Source: Hungatella sp. (GTDB taxonomy: Bacteria; Bacillota; Clostridia; Lachnospirales; Lachnospiraceae). Taken from it: a stretch of 64,000 bases of DNA. The notes below the pieces were generated by a model. It did no database searches and was not told the DNA's origin. It saw only the letters and a list, made by a program, of their open reading frames with translations. The stretch is from the NCBI GenBank assembly GCA_009712635.1, contig WASS01000020.1, forward strand, positions 1,249,208-1,313,207. The letters run 5' to 3'. The position numbers were made by a program, and so were the translations under genes. The first letter of the stretch is position 1, and every line of letters begins with the position of its first letter. Positions 34,621-43,041 of this stretch are shown here, piece after piece.

Positions 34621-35259
34621 ATGCAGTATGGACCAGATCCCAATGCCATATATCCCAATGAGGCGATTAAGAGTGTGTGCTATATTAAAAATGTGGTGAC
34701 ACGTCCCAATATAATCATCGGAGATTACACATATTATGACGACAAAAACGGTGCTGAATCGTTTGAAGAACATGTGACGCACCACTATGATTTTTTAGGG
34801 GACAAGCTCATTATCGGGAAATTTTGTGCCATAGCAAAGGGCATTGAATTTATAATGAATGGTGCAAATCACAGAATGAACAGCGTTACCACCTATCCCT
34901 TTAATATTATGGGAGGCGGCTGGGAAAAAGCAACACCAGCACTGGCAGACCTGCCGTTAAAAGGCGATACTGTAATTGGCAATGATGTATGGATCGGGCA
35001 GAATGTAACCATAATGCCTGGTATTCATATTGGAGACGGGGCAATTATCGGTGCTAATTCTGTTGTAGCAAAAGATGTTCCTGCTTATCACATTGCAGGA
35101 GGAAACCCGTGTAAAATACTGAAAAAAAGGTTTGATGATGAACTTACCAAGCATCTTCTCACGATTAAATGGTGGGATTGGCCTGCAGAAAAAATATTTG
35201 AACATCTTGATGTTCTGTGCAGTGGAGATCTGAAAAAGATTATGGAAATTAAACCATAA
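34621..35259 (+). CDS. Vat-type (xenobiotic) O-acetyltransferase
   Basis: This 212-aa left-handed beta-helix enzyme is close in pattern to streptogramin A acetyltransferases. It opens with MQYGPDPNAIYPNEAIKSV and has GDYTYYDDKNGAESFEEHV, then IMNGANHRM with the catalytic His. It continues with KGDTVIGNDVWIGQNVTIMPG and AGGNPCKILKKRF before KWWDWP. These match the order and spacing of Vat proteins. Substrate specificity cannot be read from sequence; related enzymes also acetylate chloramphenicol or unknown hydroxyl compounds. AGGAGGGG precedes the ATG, and a strong terminator follows. Confidence 0.85.
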   Translation: MQYGPDPNAIYPNEAIKSVCYIKNVVTRPNIIIGDYTYYDDKNGAESFEEHVTHHYDFLGDKLIIGKFCAIAKGIEFIMNGANHRMNSVTTYPFNIMGGGWEKATPALADLPLKGDTVIGNDVWIGQNVTIMPGIHIGDGAIIGANSVVAKDVPAYHIAGGNPCKILKKRFDDELTKHLLTIKWWDWPAEKIFEHLDVLCSGDLKKIMEIKP

Positions 35260-35292
35260 AGAAACAGCCTTTTAAACCCGGGCTGTTTCTTT
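35258..35292 (+). terminator. Terminator of the Vat-type gene
   Basis: AAAGAAACAGCC pairs with GGCTGTTTCTTT (12 bp, 11-base loop); the 3' arm itself supplies the T-rich end. A residues on the other side could allow use in the reverse direction too. Confidence 0.85.
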
Positions 35293-35319
35293 GGACTATT
35301 AAGCTATCTGGCAGTACAA

Positions 35320-36027
35320 TTATTCACCGGATACTGTAATAATTAAGTTTTTAATTTTTCCATTATAAAGTGTAAAACAGAAATCCAATGGAATGGGGCT
35401 TCCATCGAAATCACCTGAAATGACAGCAGTGACAACCATTTCACCATTTTTTTCTGCATAACTGGTGACTTCGGTCATAACTTTTGCGCCCCTGTTTGCC
35501 TCTATAATATGCCTGCTGACCGCTACTGGTCCATGATATGTCTCACCCTCATCTACCAGCATTGCATCCTCTGCAAAGCATCCGGCAAGCAGGTTTTCAT
35601 CAAATATATCTGAGGCATGAAAATAGGCTGCAATCGGCTGCGGCAGTGGAATGGCCCTGCTGTTAGAGGAACGTACATTACAAAGCCGTGTGATTTTATC
35701 CCCTTCCATTGTAAAATGAAAATCAAGATACAATGGATCAGGCAGACCAGCCTTGTTGTATTCACCATCACATTTTGCAGTAACAACAATTTCTTTGCCA
35801 TCTTGAACGGCATTTATGACTTCCAGTCTCAAATGCACACTAAAATAATCGTGGTCACTCCACTCTTTAATGTCCGGTTTTCCATGATATTCTTTTCCTG
35901 CGTCGATTACAACGGCATTCTCTCCAAAAATAGAAAGAAAGGCGGCTGGGTCACCCGCGTTCGTTGCCTGGAAATGTGTCTCAACTGCTTTTGGTAATTG
36001 AAATTGATTGTTTGTCATAGTCATCAT
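35320..36027 (-). CDS. Tandem SnoaL/NTF2-like domain protein
   Basis: This 235-aa protein is built from two repeats of one NTF2-like fold. The first has VETHFQATNAGDPAAFLSIFGENAVVIDAGKEYHG; the second has IAAYFHASDIFDENLLAGCFAEDAMLVDEGETYHG. Each ends in a beta-rich part (LYLDFHFTMEGDKI and IPLDFCFTLYNGKI). Single-domain members bind polyketides, steroids or other small ligands; the fused form is less usual. It lies seven bases downstream of an SDR gene and is probably cotranscribed with it under WYL control. Confidence 0.82.
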   Translation of the reverse strand: MMTMTNNQFQLPKAVETHFQATNAGDPAAFLSIFGENAVVIDAGKEYHGKPDIKEWSDHDYFSVHLRLEVINAVQDGKEIVVTAKCDGEYNKAGLPDPLYLDFHFTMEGDKITRLCNVRSSNSRAIPLPQPIAAYFHASDIFDENLLAGCFAEDAMLVDEGETYHGPVAVSRHIIEANRGAKVMTEVTSYAEKNGEMVVTAVISGDFDGSPIPLDFCFTLYNGKIKNLIITVSGE

Positions 36028-36033
36028 TCTCCT

Positions 36034-36837
36034 TTATACTGCGCGGACAATTCCGCCATCAATTGTATGTTCTGCACCCACAATGTAGGACGCTCTGTCT
36101 GACACAAGAAACGCTGCAAGTTCAGCTACTTCCTCCGGACGTGCTGTTCGTCCTATGGGGATTCCTCCCAAAGAATTCATTAAAATCTGCCTTGCATCGT
36201 TATAACTGCAGCTGCGTTCCTGGGCCATCCGCTCAATGAGCCTTTCTGCTGCCTTTGTTTCCGTAAACCCTGGGGCTATGCTGTTAACACGGATTCCCTT
36301 TGGCGCAAGTTCTGTCGCAAGTGCCTTGCTGTAATTACCAAGCGCTGCTTTTGCTGCCGAGTACGCCATGGTGTTTTCTCCTGGAAACCGGCGCTGTATG
36401 GAAGTGATATGAAGGATTACGCCACTGCCTTGTTTCAGCATTGGCGGCAACAATCCGCGATCCAACCGAACCGCTGCAAAAAGATTGGTATCGAATGTAC
36501 GCTGCCAGTCCTCATCTGATTGCCTGAGTACGCCGCCGGTAGGAGTGGAAGAACCGCCGACATTGTTAACGAGAATATCCACACCTCCAAAACGTTCCAT
36601 AATATATTCCACAATTTTTGCAGTGCCCTCAGGTGTGCTGATATCAGCTTGTATAAATAATTCCGGCTTCTCTAATTCTTCCGGAGTGGTTCGCGCTGTT
36701 GTAATGACAGTCGCACCAGCTTTTGTAAGGCGTTTAACAATAGCCTCACCCATTCCGCCCTTCGTACCTCCAGTTACAAGAACGCGCTTTGCCTGGAGTT
36801 CCTTGGGATCAATTGATATATGGCTAAAATTCTCCAT
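36034..36837 (-). CDS. Short-chain dehydrogenase/reductase
   Basis: This 267-aa NAD(P)-dependent oxidoreductase has the nucleotide loop VTGGTKGGMGEAI at about 19-31 and NNVGG. The catalytic Ser is in HITSIQRR, YSAAKAAL carries Tyr and Lys, and the C-terminal pattern is FLVSDRASYIVGAEHTIDGG. ATG 36837 follows AAAGGAGG. The promoter carries a WYL-type inverted repeat. It leads a two-gene unit with the tandem NTF2-like protein. Confidence 0.92.
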   Translation of the reverse strand: MENFSHISIDPKELQAKRVLVTGGTKGGMGEAIVKRLTKAGATVITTARTTPEELEKPELFIQADISTPEGTAKIVEYIMERFGGVDILVNNVGGSSTPTGGVLRQSDEDWQRTFDTNLFAAVRLDRGLLPPMLKQGSGVILHITSIQRRFPGENTMAYSAAKAALGNYSKALATELAPKGIRVNSIAPGFTETKAAERLIERMAQERSCSYNDARQILMNSLGGIPIGRTARPEEVAELAAFLVSDRASYIVGAEHTIDGGIVRAV

Positions 36838-36883
36838 GAATGAACCTCCTTTGATTGATTTGTAAGAATTTATCAACACTTTG

Positions 36884-36923
36884 ATTATATAAAATATAAC
36901 CTGACAGCATCGTGTCAGGTTAT
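36884..36923 (-). promoter_or_regulatory. WYL-type operator and -10 in front of the SDR gene
   Basis: ATAACCTGACA-N6-TGTCAGGTTAT (36896-36923) is a perfect inverted repeat with 11-bp arms. The stop codon of the upstream WYL gene lies inside it. On the minus strand a TATAAT (36889-36884) lies 20 bases from the centre of symmetry. An equivalent site precedes the WYL gene. Confidence 0.8.
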
Positions 36924-37828
36924 GTTTTATATTTCATGGTAATTTTATTTAATTCAAACTGAAGCATATCACGTATATGCTGTGGGCTTTTTACTTCAGC
37001 TTCGGAGCCAAAAGACAGAATATACCGGATCAGCCAATCACTTTCAGGCAAAGTGGTCATAATGGTGAACGAGCCATCCGTGTTCTTAGTAATTTCTTTC
37101 TCCTCAAATTCATCATATACGCGGTAGGCTCCATCAGCAGAAATAATTAAGCATAGTTCAATCCACTTCTGAGTTTCCTGCACCTTACCGCCGCCTGGCA
37201 ATGGTTCGGGGATCATCTGGGTGAAAGGATCCTCTGTCACCTGGACATCTGCCATTCTTACAATTTTAAACATTCTTAATTCATTCCTGGTCAGGCAGAA
37301 CGCCTGTAAATACCAGGCATTTATTTTAAATATGAGTTTCATTGGTTCAACTCTTCGGGAGGTTTTCTCACCTGAAGAACCGAAATAATTAAATTCAATA
37401 ATTTTATGACTCAGGATGGCATCCTTTATTCGCGTAAATTGACTGAATCCCTTATCATCACTTCCCCATGGACTGAAATCCACTTCAATCCAGTTTGTTC
37501 TGCTCTTATTGAACAGACTGCTCAGTTTGGCAAGAACTTTATCTGCCTCAGGAACCTGTGTGACGGTCAGGCTCTGCAGCGCATATAATATCTCATTTTG
37601 CTCTCTCTCTGATAAAACCGATTTATCAAGAACATAGTGTTCCAGCAGGGAAATGCCTCCGCCCTTTCCCTGAAGAGCATAGATTGGTATCCCTGCTAAA
37701 GACAGCGTATCTATATCACGATATATAGTTCTGACCGATACCTCAAAATGCTCTGCCAGTTCATTGGCAGTCATAAACTTTTTGTTCAGTAAAAGATATA
37801 TTATTTCGAAAAGTCTGTTTATCTGCAT
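36920..37828 (-). CDS. WYL-domain (YafY/DeoR-type) regulator, copy 1
   Basis: This protein has 302 aa. An N-terminal HTH carries FMTANELAEHFEVSVRTIYRDIDTLSLAGIPIYA, a WYL middle domain holds INAWYLQAFCLTRNELRMFKIVRM, and a C-terminal WCX-type extension ends with SFGSEAEVKSPQHIRDML. It is a clear paralogue of the plus-strand protein at 61242-62138. AGGAAGGAAT precedes the ATG. The gene is bracketed by two copies of one inverted repeat, so it probably controls itself and the SDR unit downstream. Confidence 0.9.
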   Translation of the reverse strand: MQINRLFEIIYLLLNKKFMTANELAEHFEVSVRTIYRDIDTLSLAGIPIYALQGKGGGISLLEHYVLDKSVLSEREQNEILYALQSLTVTQVPEADKVLAKLSSLFNKSRTNWIEVDFSPWGSDDKGFSQFTRIKDAILSHKIIEFNYFGSSGEKTSRRVEPMKLIFKINAWYLQAFCLTRNELRMFKIVRMADVQVTEDPFTQMIPEPLPGGGKVQETQKWIELCLIISADGAYRVYDEFEEKEITKNTDGSFTIMTTLPESDWLIRYILSFGSEAEVKSPQHIRDMLQFELNKITMKYKT

Positions 37829-37846
37829 ATTCCTTCCTCCAACTTT

Positions 37847-37887
37847 ATTATAGACAAATAACCTGACAACTGCATGTCAGGTTATTT
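37847..37887 (-). promoter_or_regulatory. WYL-type operator and -10 in front of WYL copy 1
   Basis: AAATAACCTGACA-N6-TGTCAGGTTATTT (37856-37887), perfect 13-bp arms. On the minus strand TATAAT (37852-37847) lies 19 bases from the centre of symmetry. No standard -35 is present at 17 bases, so the site itself covers the -35 zone. Confidence 0.8.
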
Positions 37888-37903
37888 AATAAATTATATT
37901 TAC

Positions 37904-38653
37904 TTAGTTGATAATTTCCCCTTTGCTTTTTGCTAAATTTTCACGCCATTTACTTAATTCTGTAGTAGTAATTTTGTTCCACCCGGTCTCCTCACCAATA
38001 ATTTTCAAAGGTTCTTTTGAACGGTAGGAACGTGTTAAGTTACCTGGGAATTTTTTGTCAGTAACATTGGGGTCATTTTCAAATTCCCCCATTGGTTCTA
38101 TTATATAAACCCGTTCTCTTCCTTCCCCTTTTGCCAATGCCGCTGCAAGTCCCGCACCATTGATATTCGCAGTAAAATATATATGATTCATTTGAAGCTC
38201 AGGCTTATAATTTGAAATTCCACCCGCAGTAAGAAGATCACCTACTTTTAAATCTGCCTTAGTCCCATGATAAAATGGGCCTTTATCAGAAGGGGCTCCT
38301 TTATATGATTCACTTAATTCAGTATATTTTTTTGCATTATCAGAATCATGCAACTCCTCATAACACCCGGAAATATCTGCATATAATGTTGTGTATGCAC
38401 TCTTTACATTCTCATCATTTATATTTCGTGCACACTGTAAGGATATTTCCAGCCATTTCAATTTATCTGTAATATTCTTTTGTCGATGGGCAAAATGATA
38501 CGCCGCAATAAATTTTTCATAGTCATCTGCCGCCTCATCCCATGCTTGCTGAAACGTCTTGTTCGCTTCTTCAACATTTCCACTATCTTCTAAACTCATC
38601 CCTATTACACAGAGTTTAATCACGTTGTTGTTAGGATCAAATTTTATATTCAT
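37904..38653 (-). CDS. arr: Rifampin ADP-ribosyltransferase (Arr) with N-terminal helical extension
   Basis: This protein has 249 aa. Residues of about 125-249 match Arr, which transfers ADP-ribose from NAD to rifamycins. The segments are FYHGTKADLKVGDLL, GGISNYKPELQMNHIYFTA, GEGRERVYIIEPMGEFENDPNVTDKKFPGNLTRSYR and LKIIGEETGW. Residues 1-115 are an unusual helical, TPR-like extension (GMSLEDSGNVEEANKTFQQAWDEAADDYEKFIAAYHFAHRQ). The full-length start is supported by GGAGGTAAAATTAA just before the ATG, so the fusion is real. It is followed by nothing on its own strand until the WYL gene; an ABC exporter gene lies directly upstream. Confidence 0.9.
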   Translation of the reverse strand: MNIKFDPNNNVIKLCVIGMSLEDSGNVEEANKTFQQAWDEAADDYEKFIAAYHFAHRQKNITDKLKWLEISLQCARNINDENVKSAYTTLYADISGCYEELHDSDNAKKYTELSESYKGAPSDKGPFYHGTKADLKVGDLLTAGGISNYKPELQMNHIYFTANINGAGLAAALAKGEGRERVYIIEPMGEFENDPNVTDKKFPGNLTRSYRSKEPLKIIGEETGWNKITTTELSKWRENLAKSKGEIIN

Positions 38654-38687
38654 TTAATTTTACCTCCGAATTAATGATACCGCGGCA

Positions 38688-40304
38688 TCAAATTATTTCT
38701 GTCTGGGCATGTACAAGGCTGGTATACACGGAACCATTTTTCATCAGTTCCGTATGTGATCCTGCTTCCGCCACCTTTCCATTCTCAAAAACATAGATCT
38801 TGTCTGCGTTCTGAACTGTGGACAGACGATGGGCAATAATAATTGTGGTTTTCCCCTGGCGTAATTCATCCATATTTCGTTGAATCTGACGCTCTGTCTC
38901 AAGATCCAATGCAGATGTTGCCTCATCAAGAATTAATACATCCGGGTCTGCTGCAAGAGCTCTTGCCAGGGAAAGTCGTTGCTTCTGACCGCCCGACAAG
39001 CTGATTCCCCGTTCCCCTATCATAGCATCATACCCAAGCTCCAGGTTCATAATATCTTCATGAATCTGTACCAGCTTACAGATTTTCATCATTTTTTCAT
39101 CGGTTATCCGATTTCTTCCAAACAATATGTTGTTTCGAATGGTATCCGGAAAAAAGTAAGGCTCCTGAAAAGCAATATTGTAACAGGAATCGTAGTCATG
39201 TTCCTTTATCTCTTTCAATTTCAATCCATTGATTCGGATTGCACCGGTTGAAGGCTCATAGAACCGAAGGAGTAGTCTTGCGACGGTTGACTTTCCACTT
39301 CCGCTGGACCCAACAATTGCTACCTTTTTACCAATTGGAATTGAGAATGTTAATTCATCCAGCACCTTTTGAGAACTTTCTGAATATTGAAAAGAAACTT
39401 TATCAAAGGCAATTTCATCAATCTGATTCAGGGATTTTTCTCCGGTCTCCGCTTCAGCACTTTCGATTACCGATCTGACACGCTCAATGCTGACTTCGAA
39501 AGAGGTCCAGCGTACATGAAATTCATAAACTGCCTGTAAAGAGGTGGTCATATTTAATGAATACTGATATAAAATCAAATATGTACCAAGAGTCATCTGA
39601 TTATGCAATACCAGATATCCGCCGTATATTAAAACTACAAGATTGGTTCCCCATTGCAGCGGAGCAGTCAAAAACAATTGCTCATTTATTATTTTTACTT
39701 CTTCCATTATTTTTGTATAATACTTTTTAAATAACCGATGGTAAATTTTCTCTTCCCATCCCATTCGGTCATATGCAATTACTTCTCTTGTGGAAGAGAT
39801 TCCCTCCTCAATATGAACCAAAAGATTGGTTCTACTTTCCTTCACCTCTTTTGACTTGGACTTCATGCGCTCTTTGTAGCTTTTGCCTATGATAAAATAT
39901 AAAACTATCATGACAGTCAGTATGATTAGTACCGAAGGACTTAAATATGCCATAATGCCGATTAGAACAATTAATTTAATCAGATCCTGAAGGGTAAGGG
40001 GCAAGCGGTAAACATTCTCGCCAATGGATTCCACATCATTTGTGAAATAGTCTACATATCTCGTAATTCTCTCATTTTGAAACTTTGAAATGGGCATACG
40101 GTACAATGCCTTCATTAATACTTCTCCAACATTAACCCTCACTCCATATCCGATCTTATGAAGTATCCACTCCGACCAATAAGGGGTAACTGCTCCTAAC
40201 AAATAAGCAATTGTAATAAATATAAGCAGCTTAGGAAGTAATTGATAATTTCCCTGTGTAAAAACAGAGTCAATTAACCATTTTTGAAGTCCGATCTTTG
40301 GCAT
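38688..40304 (-). CDS. ABC exporter half-transporter lacking the first membrane helix
   Basis: This 538-aa fusion of membrane and ATPase domains has intact ATPase motifs: GSSGSGKST, LSGGQKQR, VLILDEATSALD and the H-loop IIAHR. The membrane part begins KWLIDSVFTQGN, which in type IV exporters lies after the first helix, so about 35-45 residues are missing. An in-frame stop two codons upstream of the ATG and only about 70 bases of upstream space mean the helix is not encoded nearby. The ribosome site is weak (GGATAG). It may be a truncated gene, or a natural short form needing a partner. It lies upstream of arr. Confidence 0.85.
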   Translation of the reverse strand: MPKIGLQKWLIDSVFTQGNYQLLPKLLIFITIAYLLGAVTPYWSEWILHKIGYGVRVNVGEVLMKALYRMPISKFQNERITRYVDYFTNDVESIGENVYRLPLTLQDLIKLIVLIGIMAYLSPSVLIILTVMIVLYFIIGKSYKERMKSKSKEVKESRTNLLVHIEEGISSTREVIAYDRMGWEEKIYHRLFKKYYTKIMEEVKIINEQLFLTAPLQWGTNLVVLIYGGYLVLHNQMTLGTYLILYQYSLNMTTSLQAVYEFHVRWTSFEVSIERVRSVIESAEAETGEKSLNQIDEIAFDKVSFQYSESSQKVLDELTFSIPIGKKVAIVGSSGSGKSTVARLLLRFYEPSTGAIRINGLKLKEIKEHDYDSCYNIAFQEPYFFPDTIRNNILFGRNRITDEKMMKICKLVQIHEDIMNLELGYDAMIGERGISLSGGQKQRLSLARALAADPDVLILDEATSALDLETERQIQRNMDELRQGKTTIIIAHRLSTVQNADKIYVFENGKVAEAGSHTELMKNGSVYTSLVHAQTEII

Positions 40305-40388
40305 AATCTATCCGGTTTTTAATTTCTATATAGTATACCATTAGTTTGATGAGCATACAATTATTATAAATAAGTGGAAGGAAGAAAT

Positions 40389-41282
40389 ATGGGGTCCTCA
40401 AAAAATTATAGATGTTATTTAAAAAAATTACTTTTAGTCATAACTTACAGCTTGTTATCAATCTCTATCATCAAAAGTATTTATAAAATCAACGCGGTTT
40501 CTTCCGTACAAACCGTTGATGGAATTATAGTTCCGATCATTATGTATCATCAGGTAAAAGACAGTGGTTTCGGCAATGATGTCATTAGCCCCTCTGAATT
40601 TGAAAGTGATTTAAAGTATTTAAAAGATAATAATTACAATACTATCACGATGACACAATTAATAGATTATGTTTATGATAAGAAAGATTTACCCCCAAAT
40701 CCAGTCATCCTGGCCTTTGATGATGGGTATCTTAGTACCTATTTAAAAGTTTATCCAATGTTAAAAGAATACAATATGAAAATAGTTCTATCTATCATTG
40801 GAAAAAGTGTGGATGAGTTTTCGAAGGTAACGGATGAAAATATTGAATATTCTCATGTTACATGGGATGAAGTAAAAGAAATGCAGGAATCCGGACTGGT
40901 TGAAATGCAAAACCACTCCTATGGTTTGCATAAAATTTCAAAAGAACGCTATGGATGCAGTCAAATGGCAAATGAAACTCAGGAACACTATGAAGAATTT
41001 ATAAGGAATGATCTGAATATGCTGCAGAAAAAATTAATGGAAGTAACAGGAAGCTGCCCAAATACATTTACATATCCATATGGCAGATATAACGATAATC
41101 TGGAAAATATAATTAAAAAACTTGGTTTTAAAGCAACTGTAACTTGCAAATTTGGGGTAAATGTGATAAATGATAATCCCGATACGTTGTTCAGTCTGAA
41201 AAGAATACGCAGGGCACATAATCAAAGTATTGGAACTATGTTAAAAAAGGGAATGGCTACCGTGAAAATCCCTCATAATTAA
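40389..41282 (+). CDS. NodB-type polysaccharide deacetylase
   Basis: This 297-aa protein has an N-terminal membrane anchor or signal (LKKLLLVITYSLLSISIIKSI). A NodB domain follows with IIMYHQV, the Asp pair in LAFDDGYLSTY, the zinc region VEMQNHSYGLHK and FTYPYGRYND. It should remove acetyl groups from cell-wall or extracellular glycans outside the membrane. ATG 40389 is chosen because GGAAGGAAG sits six bases before it; a GTG at 40374 is also in frame. Confidence 0.88.
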   Translation: MGSSKNYRCYLKKLLLVITYSLLSISIIKSIYKINAVSSVQTVDGIIVPIIMYHQVKDSGFGNDVISPSEFESDLKYLKDNNYNTITMTQLIDYVYDKKDLPPNPVILAFDDGYLSTYLKVYPMLKEYNMKIVLSIIGKSVDEFSKVTDENIEYSHVTWDEVKEMQESGLVEMQNHSYGLHKISKERYGCSQMANETQEHYEEFIRNDLNMLQKKLMEVTGSCPNTFTYPYGRYNDNLENIIKKLGFKATVTCKFGVNVINDNPDTLFSLKRIRRAHNQSIGTMLKKGMATVKIPHN

Positions 41283-41315
41283 AAATCCTCCCCCTATAGC
41301 AGAAGGAGGATTTTT
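41281..41315 (+). terminator. Terminator of the deacetylase gene
   Basis: AAAAATCCTCC pairs with GGAGGATTTTT (11 bp, 13-base loop), directly at the stop codon. It has T residues at both strand ends, so it could work in both directions. Confidence 0.85.
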
Positions 41316-41366
41316 AGTGTCATATGTTATCTTGATGTGTTGTAGAACAGAGACCTTTGTCCATGA

Positions 41367-41591
41367 TCAGGAGTCTTGCTCCTCTTTGGTCTGTTCCTCT
41401 GATGAAGTTAACACAGATTCCAGAGCTTGCTGGTATTCCTTCATTTTTGACAATTGTTCCTTCAATATCCCCAGTACAAGCTCCTCTGTCTGTTTCTGTT
41501 TTTCAGGATCAGCATGAATAGCTTCTACTTGGGCAATCAGATCTTTTTTTGCCTCAAGCTCTTTTCTGATCTTATCATATATATAATCCAT
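41367..41591 (-). CDS. Small helical coiled-coil protein
   Basis: This 74-aa, strongly charged protein begins MDYIYDKIRKELEAKKDLIAQ and is almost entirely predicted helix with heptad-like spacing and a Glu-rich tail. ATG 41591 is chosen because AAAGGTGG lies about six bases upstream; a GTG four codons earlier is also open. The function is not recognised. It stands alone between a terminator and a gene-free region. Confidence 0.55.
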   Translation of the reverse strand: MDYIYDKIRKELEAKKDLIAQVEAIHADPEKQKQTEELVLGILKEQLSKMKEYQQALESVLTSSEEQTKEEQDS

Positions 41592-41925
41592 ACTTTTGGC
41601 CACCTTTCCTAATATTGTATCAATAGCGCCGGTTTATTGCATACCAGGATGTTTCGAAGTGCCAGATTGTAACTGGCATCAGTATGGGGCGCCAGCCCAT
41701 GTTGAACTGGATTCATTTTGCTCAATAATACTAAAGTTTGAAAAGACTTCGAACTCATTCTGGCATATAACCATTATATGCCAGGGCTTATCCAACGGTG
41801 AAATGCAAGCTGTTTCATTGTTTGTACTTGTCAATTATGCTATAATTGAAAACAGATTTATAACTATGTTATATTAGGTATACTAGATATGAATTTCAAA
41901 GAGGGGGGAAAAGAGGAGGAAGCTT
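41592..41925. other. Gene-free stretch with palindromes and a plus-strand promoter
   Basis: The stretch holds TGCCAG-N7-CTGGCA, an 11-bp-arm inverted repeat CTGGCATATAA-N3-TTATATGCCAG (41760-41784), and TTCGAAGT repeated in inverted form. A promoter TTGTTT (41818-41823), 17 bases, TATAAT (41841-41846) would serve the DUF5131 gene. A 93-codon open frame crosses it but has no ribosome site or family resemblance. Confidence 0.5.
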
Positions 41926-42648
41926 ATGAATTGGGAGCCGTGGACAGGTTGCTATAAAACAAGTGATGGTTGTACAAATTGTTATTTTTACGGACCGTAT
42001 GGGAAACGCTATGGTCAAAACACCATACAGAAAACAGATGAATTCGATTGGCCCATAAGAAGAAATGGGAAAGGAGAATATAACATTAAAGGGAATAAAA
42101 TCCTTGCAACCTGTTTTGCAACTGATTTTTTTCTTCCAGAAGCAGATGAATGGCGTAAAGCTGTTTGGGCTGTCATCAAAGAAAGAACTGATATAGAATT
42201 TTTAATTTTGACAAAGCGGATTGACCGTTTCCCTGTATCGCTTCCATCTGATTGGGGCACAGGGTATGACAATGTGAATATCGGTTGTACTGTGGAAAAT
42301 CAGGAATTAGCCGATTACCGGCTTCCGTTATTTTTGTCCTATCCGATAAAGCGCCGCTTTATCGCATGTGCTCCGCTTTTAGAACCGATAGATCTAACCC
42401 CGTATCTTCACGGAGTGGAGCATGTGACCGTTGGTGGTGAATCCGGGCGGGAAGCTCGTGAATGTGACTATGAATGGGTTCTTAATATCCGTGAACAATG
42501 CGTAAAAGCCAATAAAACATTTTGGTTCAAAAATACTGGCTCATTTTTTAAGCGAGAGGGCATAGTAGAAAAAATAAATCCGTTTAAACAAACAGCGAAA
42601 GCGAAAGAATTTGGTATTAATATTTTAAATGGTCAAAAATTATTTTAA
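41926..42648 (+). CDS. DUF5131 (phage Gp37/Gp68-like) three-cysteine protein
   Basis: This 240-aa protein has the family start NWEPWTGCYKTSDGCTNCYFY, a C-x6-C-x2-C set that may hold an iron-sulphur cluster. It continues with ILTKRIDRFP, NVNIGCTVENQ and VTVGGESGREARECDYEWV. Family members occur in phages and bacteria and look like radical-SAM relatives, but no activity is established to my knowledge. No phage genes surround it here. GAGGAGGAAG precedes the ATG. Confidence 0.82.
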   Translation: MNWEPWTGCYKTSDGCTNCYFYGPYGKRYGQNTIQKTDEFDWPIRRNGKGEYNIKGNKILATCFATDFFLPEADEWRKAVWAVIKERTDIEFLILTKRIDRFPVSLPSDWGTGYDNVNIGCTVENQELADYRLPLFLSYPIKRRFIACAPLLEPIDLTPYLHGVEHVTVGGESGREARECDYEWVLNIREQCVKANKTFWFKNTGSFFKREGIVEKINPFKQTAKAKEFGINILNGQKLF

Positions 42649-42708
42649 CCATCTGATCGGCAGGTGGATTACCTGCCGATTAGACCGTTAAAAGCATAAC
42701 CGATATAT

Positions 42709-43008
42709 TTACTGATTTTCCTGTTCAAAGTTATAAAGTTCATCTTCCATACGCTCCAGTTCAATTTCAATAATTCCATTATCACGGCATACAAAATAAT
42801 CCTTATCTCCTACCGCCTGCTTTCTTAAATTATTGCATTTAGGGTATATGTCTGCCAAGGTGGCATAGCAATATTTGTCTAATTTATTGACCGTAGTATC
42901 AAAACAATGCTTCTTGATAATGATCTCATCGCCTTTTTTAAAAACTGGGCAATAATTATTCTTCTTAACTACGGTCATTTTTATTACAGTTTGTGGCTTA
43001 AGTTCCAT
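42709..43008 (-). CDS. Small cysteine-containing protein, TIGR04076-like
   Basis: This 99-aa protein has the pattern YCPVFKKGDEIIIKKHCFD, then YCYATLADIYPKCNNLRK and KDYFVCRDNGIIEIELER. It resembles the small TIGR04076 family with conserved Cys and a KKGD motif. The function is unknown. AGGATG precedes the ATG. It lies 33 bases after the alkyltransferase-like gene on the same strand and may share its transcript. Confidence 0.65.
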   Translation of the reverse strand: MELKPQTVIKMTVVKKNNYCPVFKKGDEIIIKKHCFDTTVNKLDKYCYATLADIYPKCNNLRKQAVGDKDYFVCRDNGIIEIELERMEDELYNFEQENQ

Positions 43009-43041
43009 TTTTTCATCCTCACTTTTGTATTATTAATATAG

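Noticed and set aside
37904-38653. Arr starting at an internal methionine, making the N-terminal domain an artefact
   Set aside because: The full-length ATG has GGAGG about nine bases upstream, and the N-terminal part has ordinary coding character in the same frame.
41596-41877. A 93-codon plus-strand open frame in the gene-free stretch
   Set aside because: It starts antisense to the small coiled-coil gene, has no ribosome site, crosses palindromes and resembles no protein family.
41926-42648. Prophage remnant because of the phage-like DUF5131 protein
   Set aside because: No integrase, structural, lysis or replication genes are nearby, and the gene has its own promoter among ordinary chromosomal genes.
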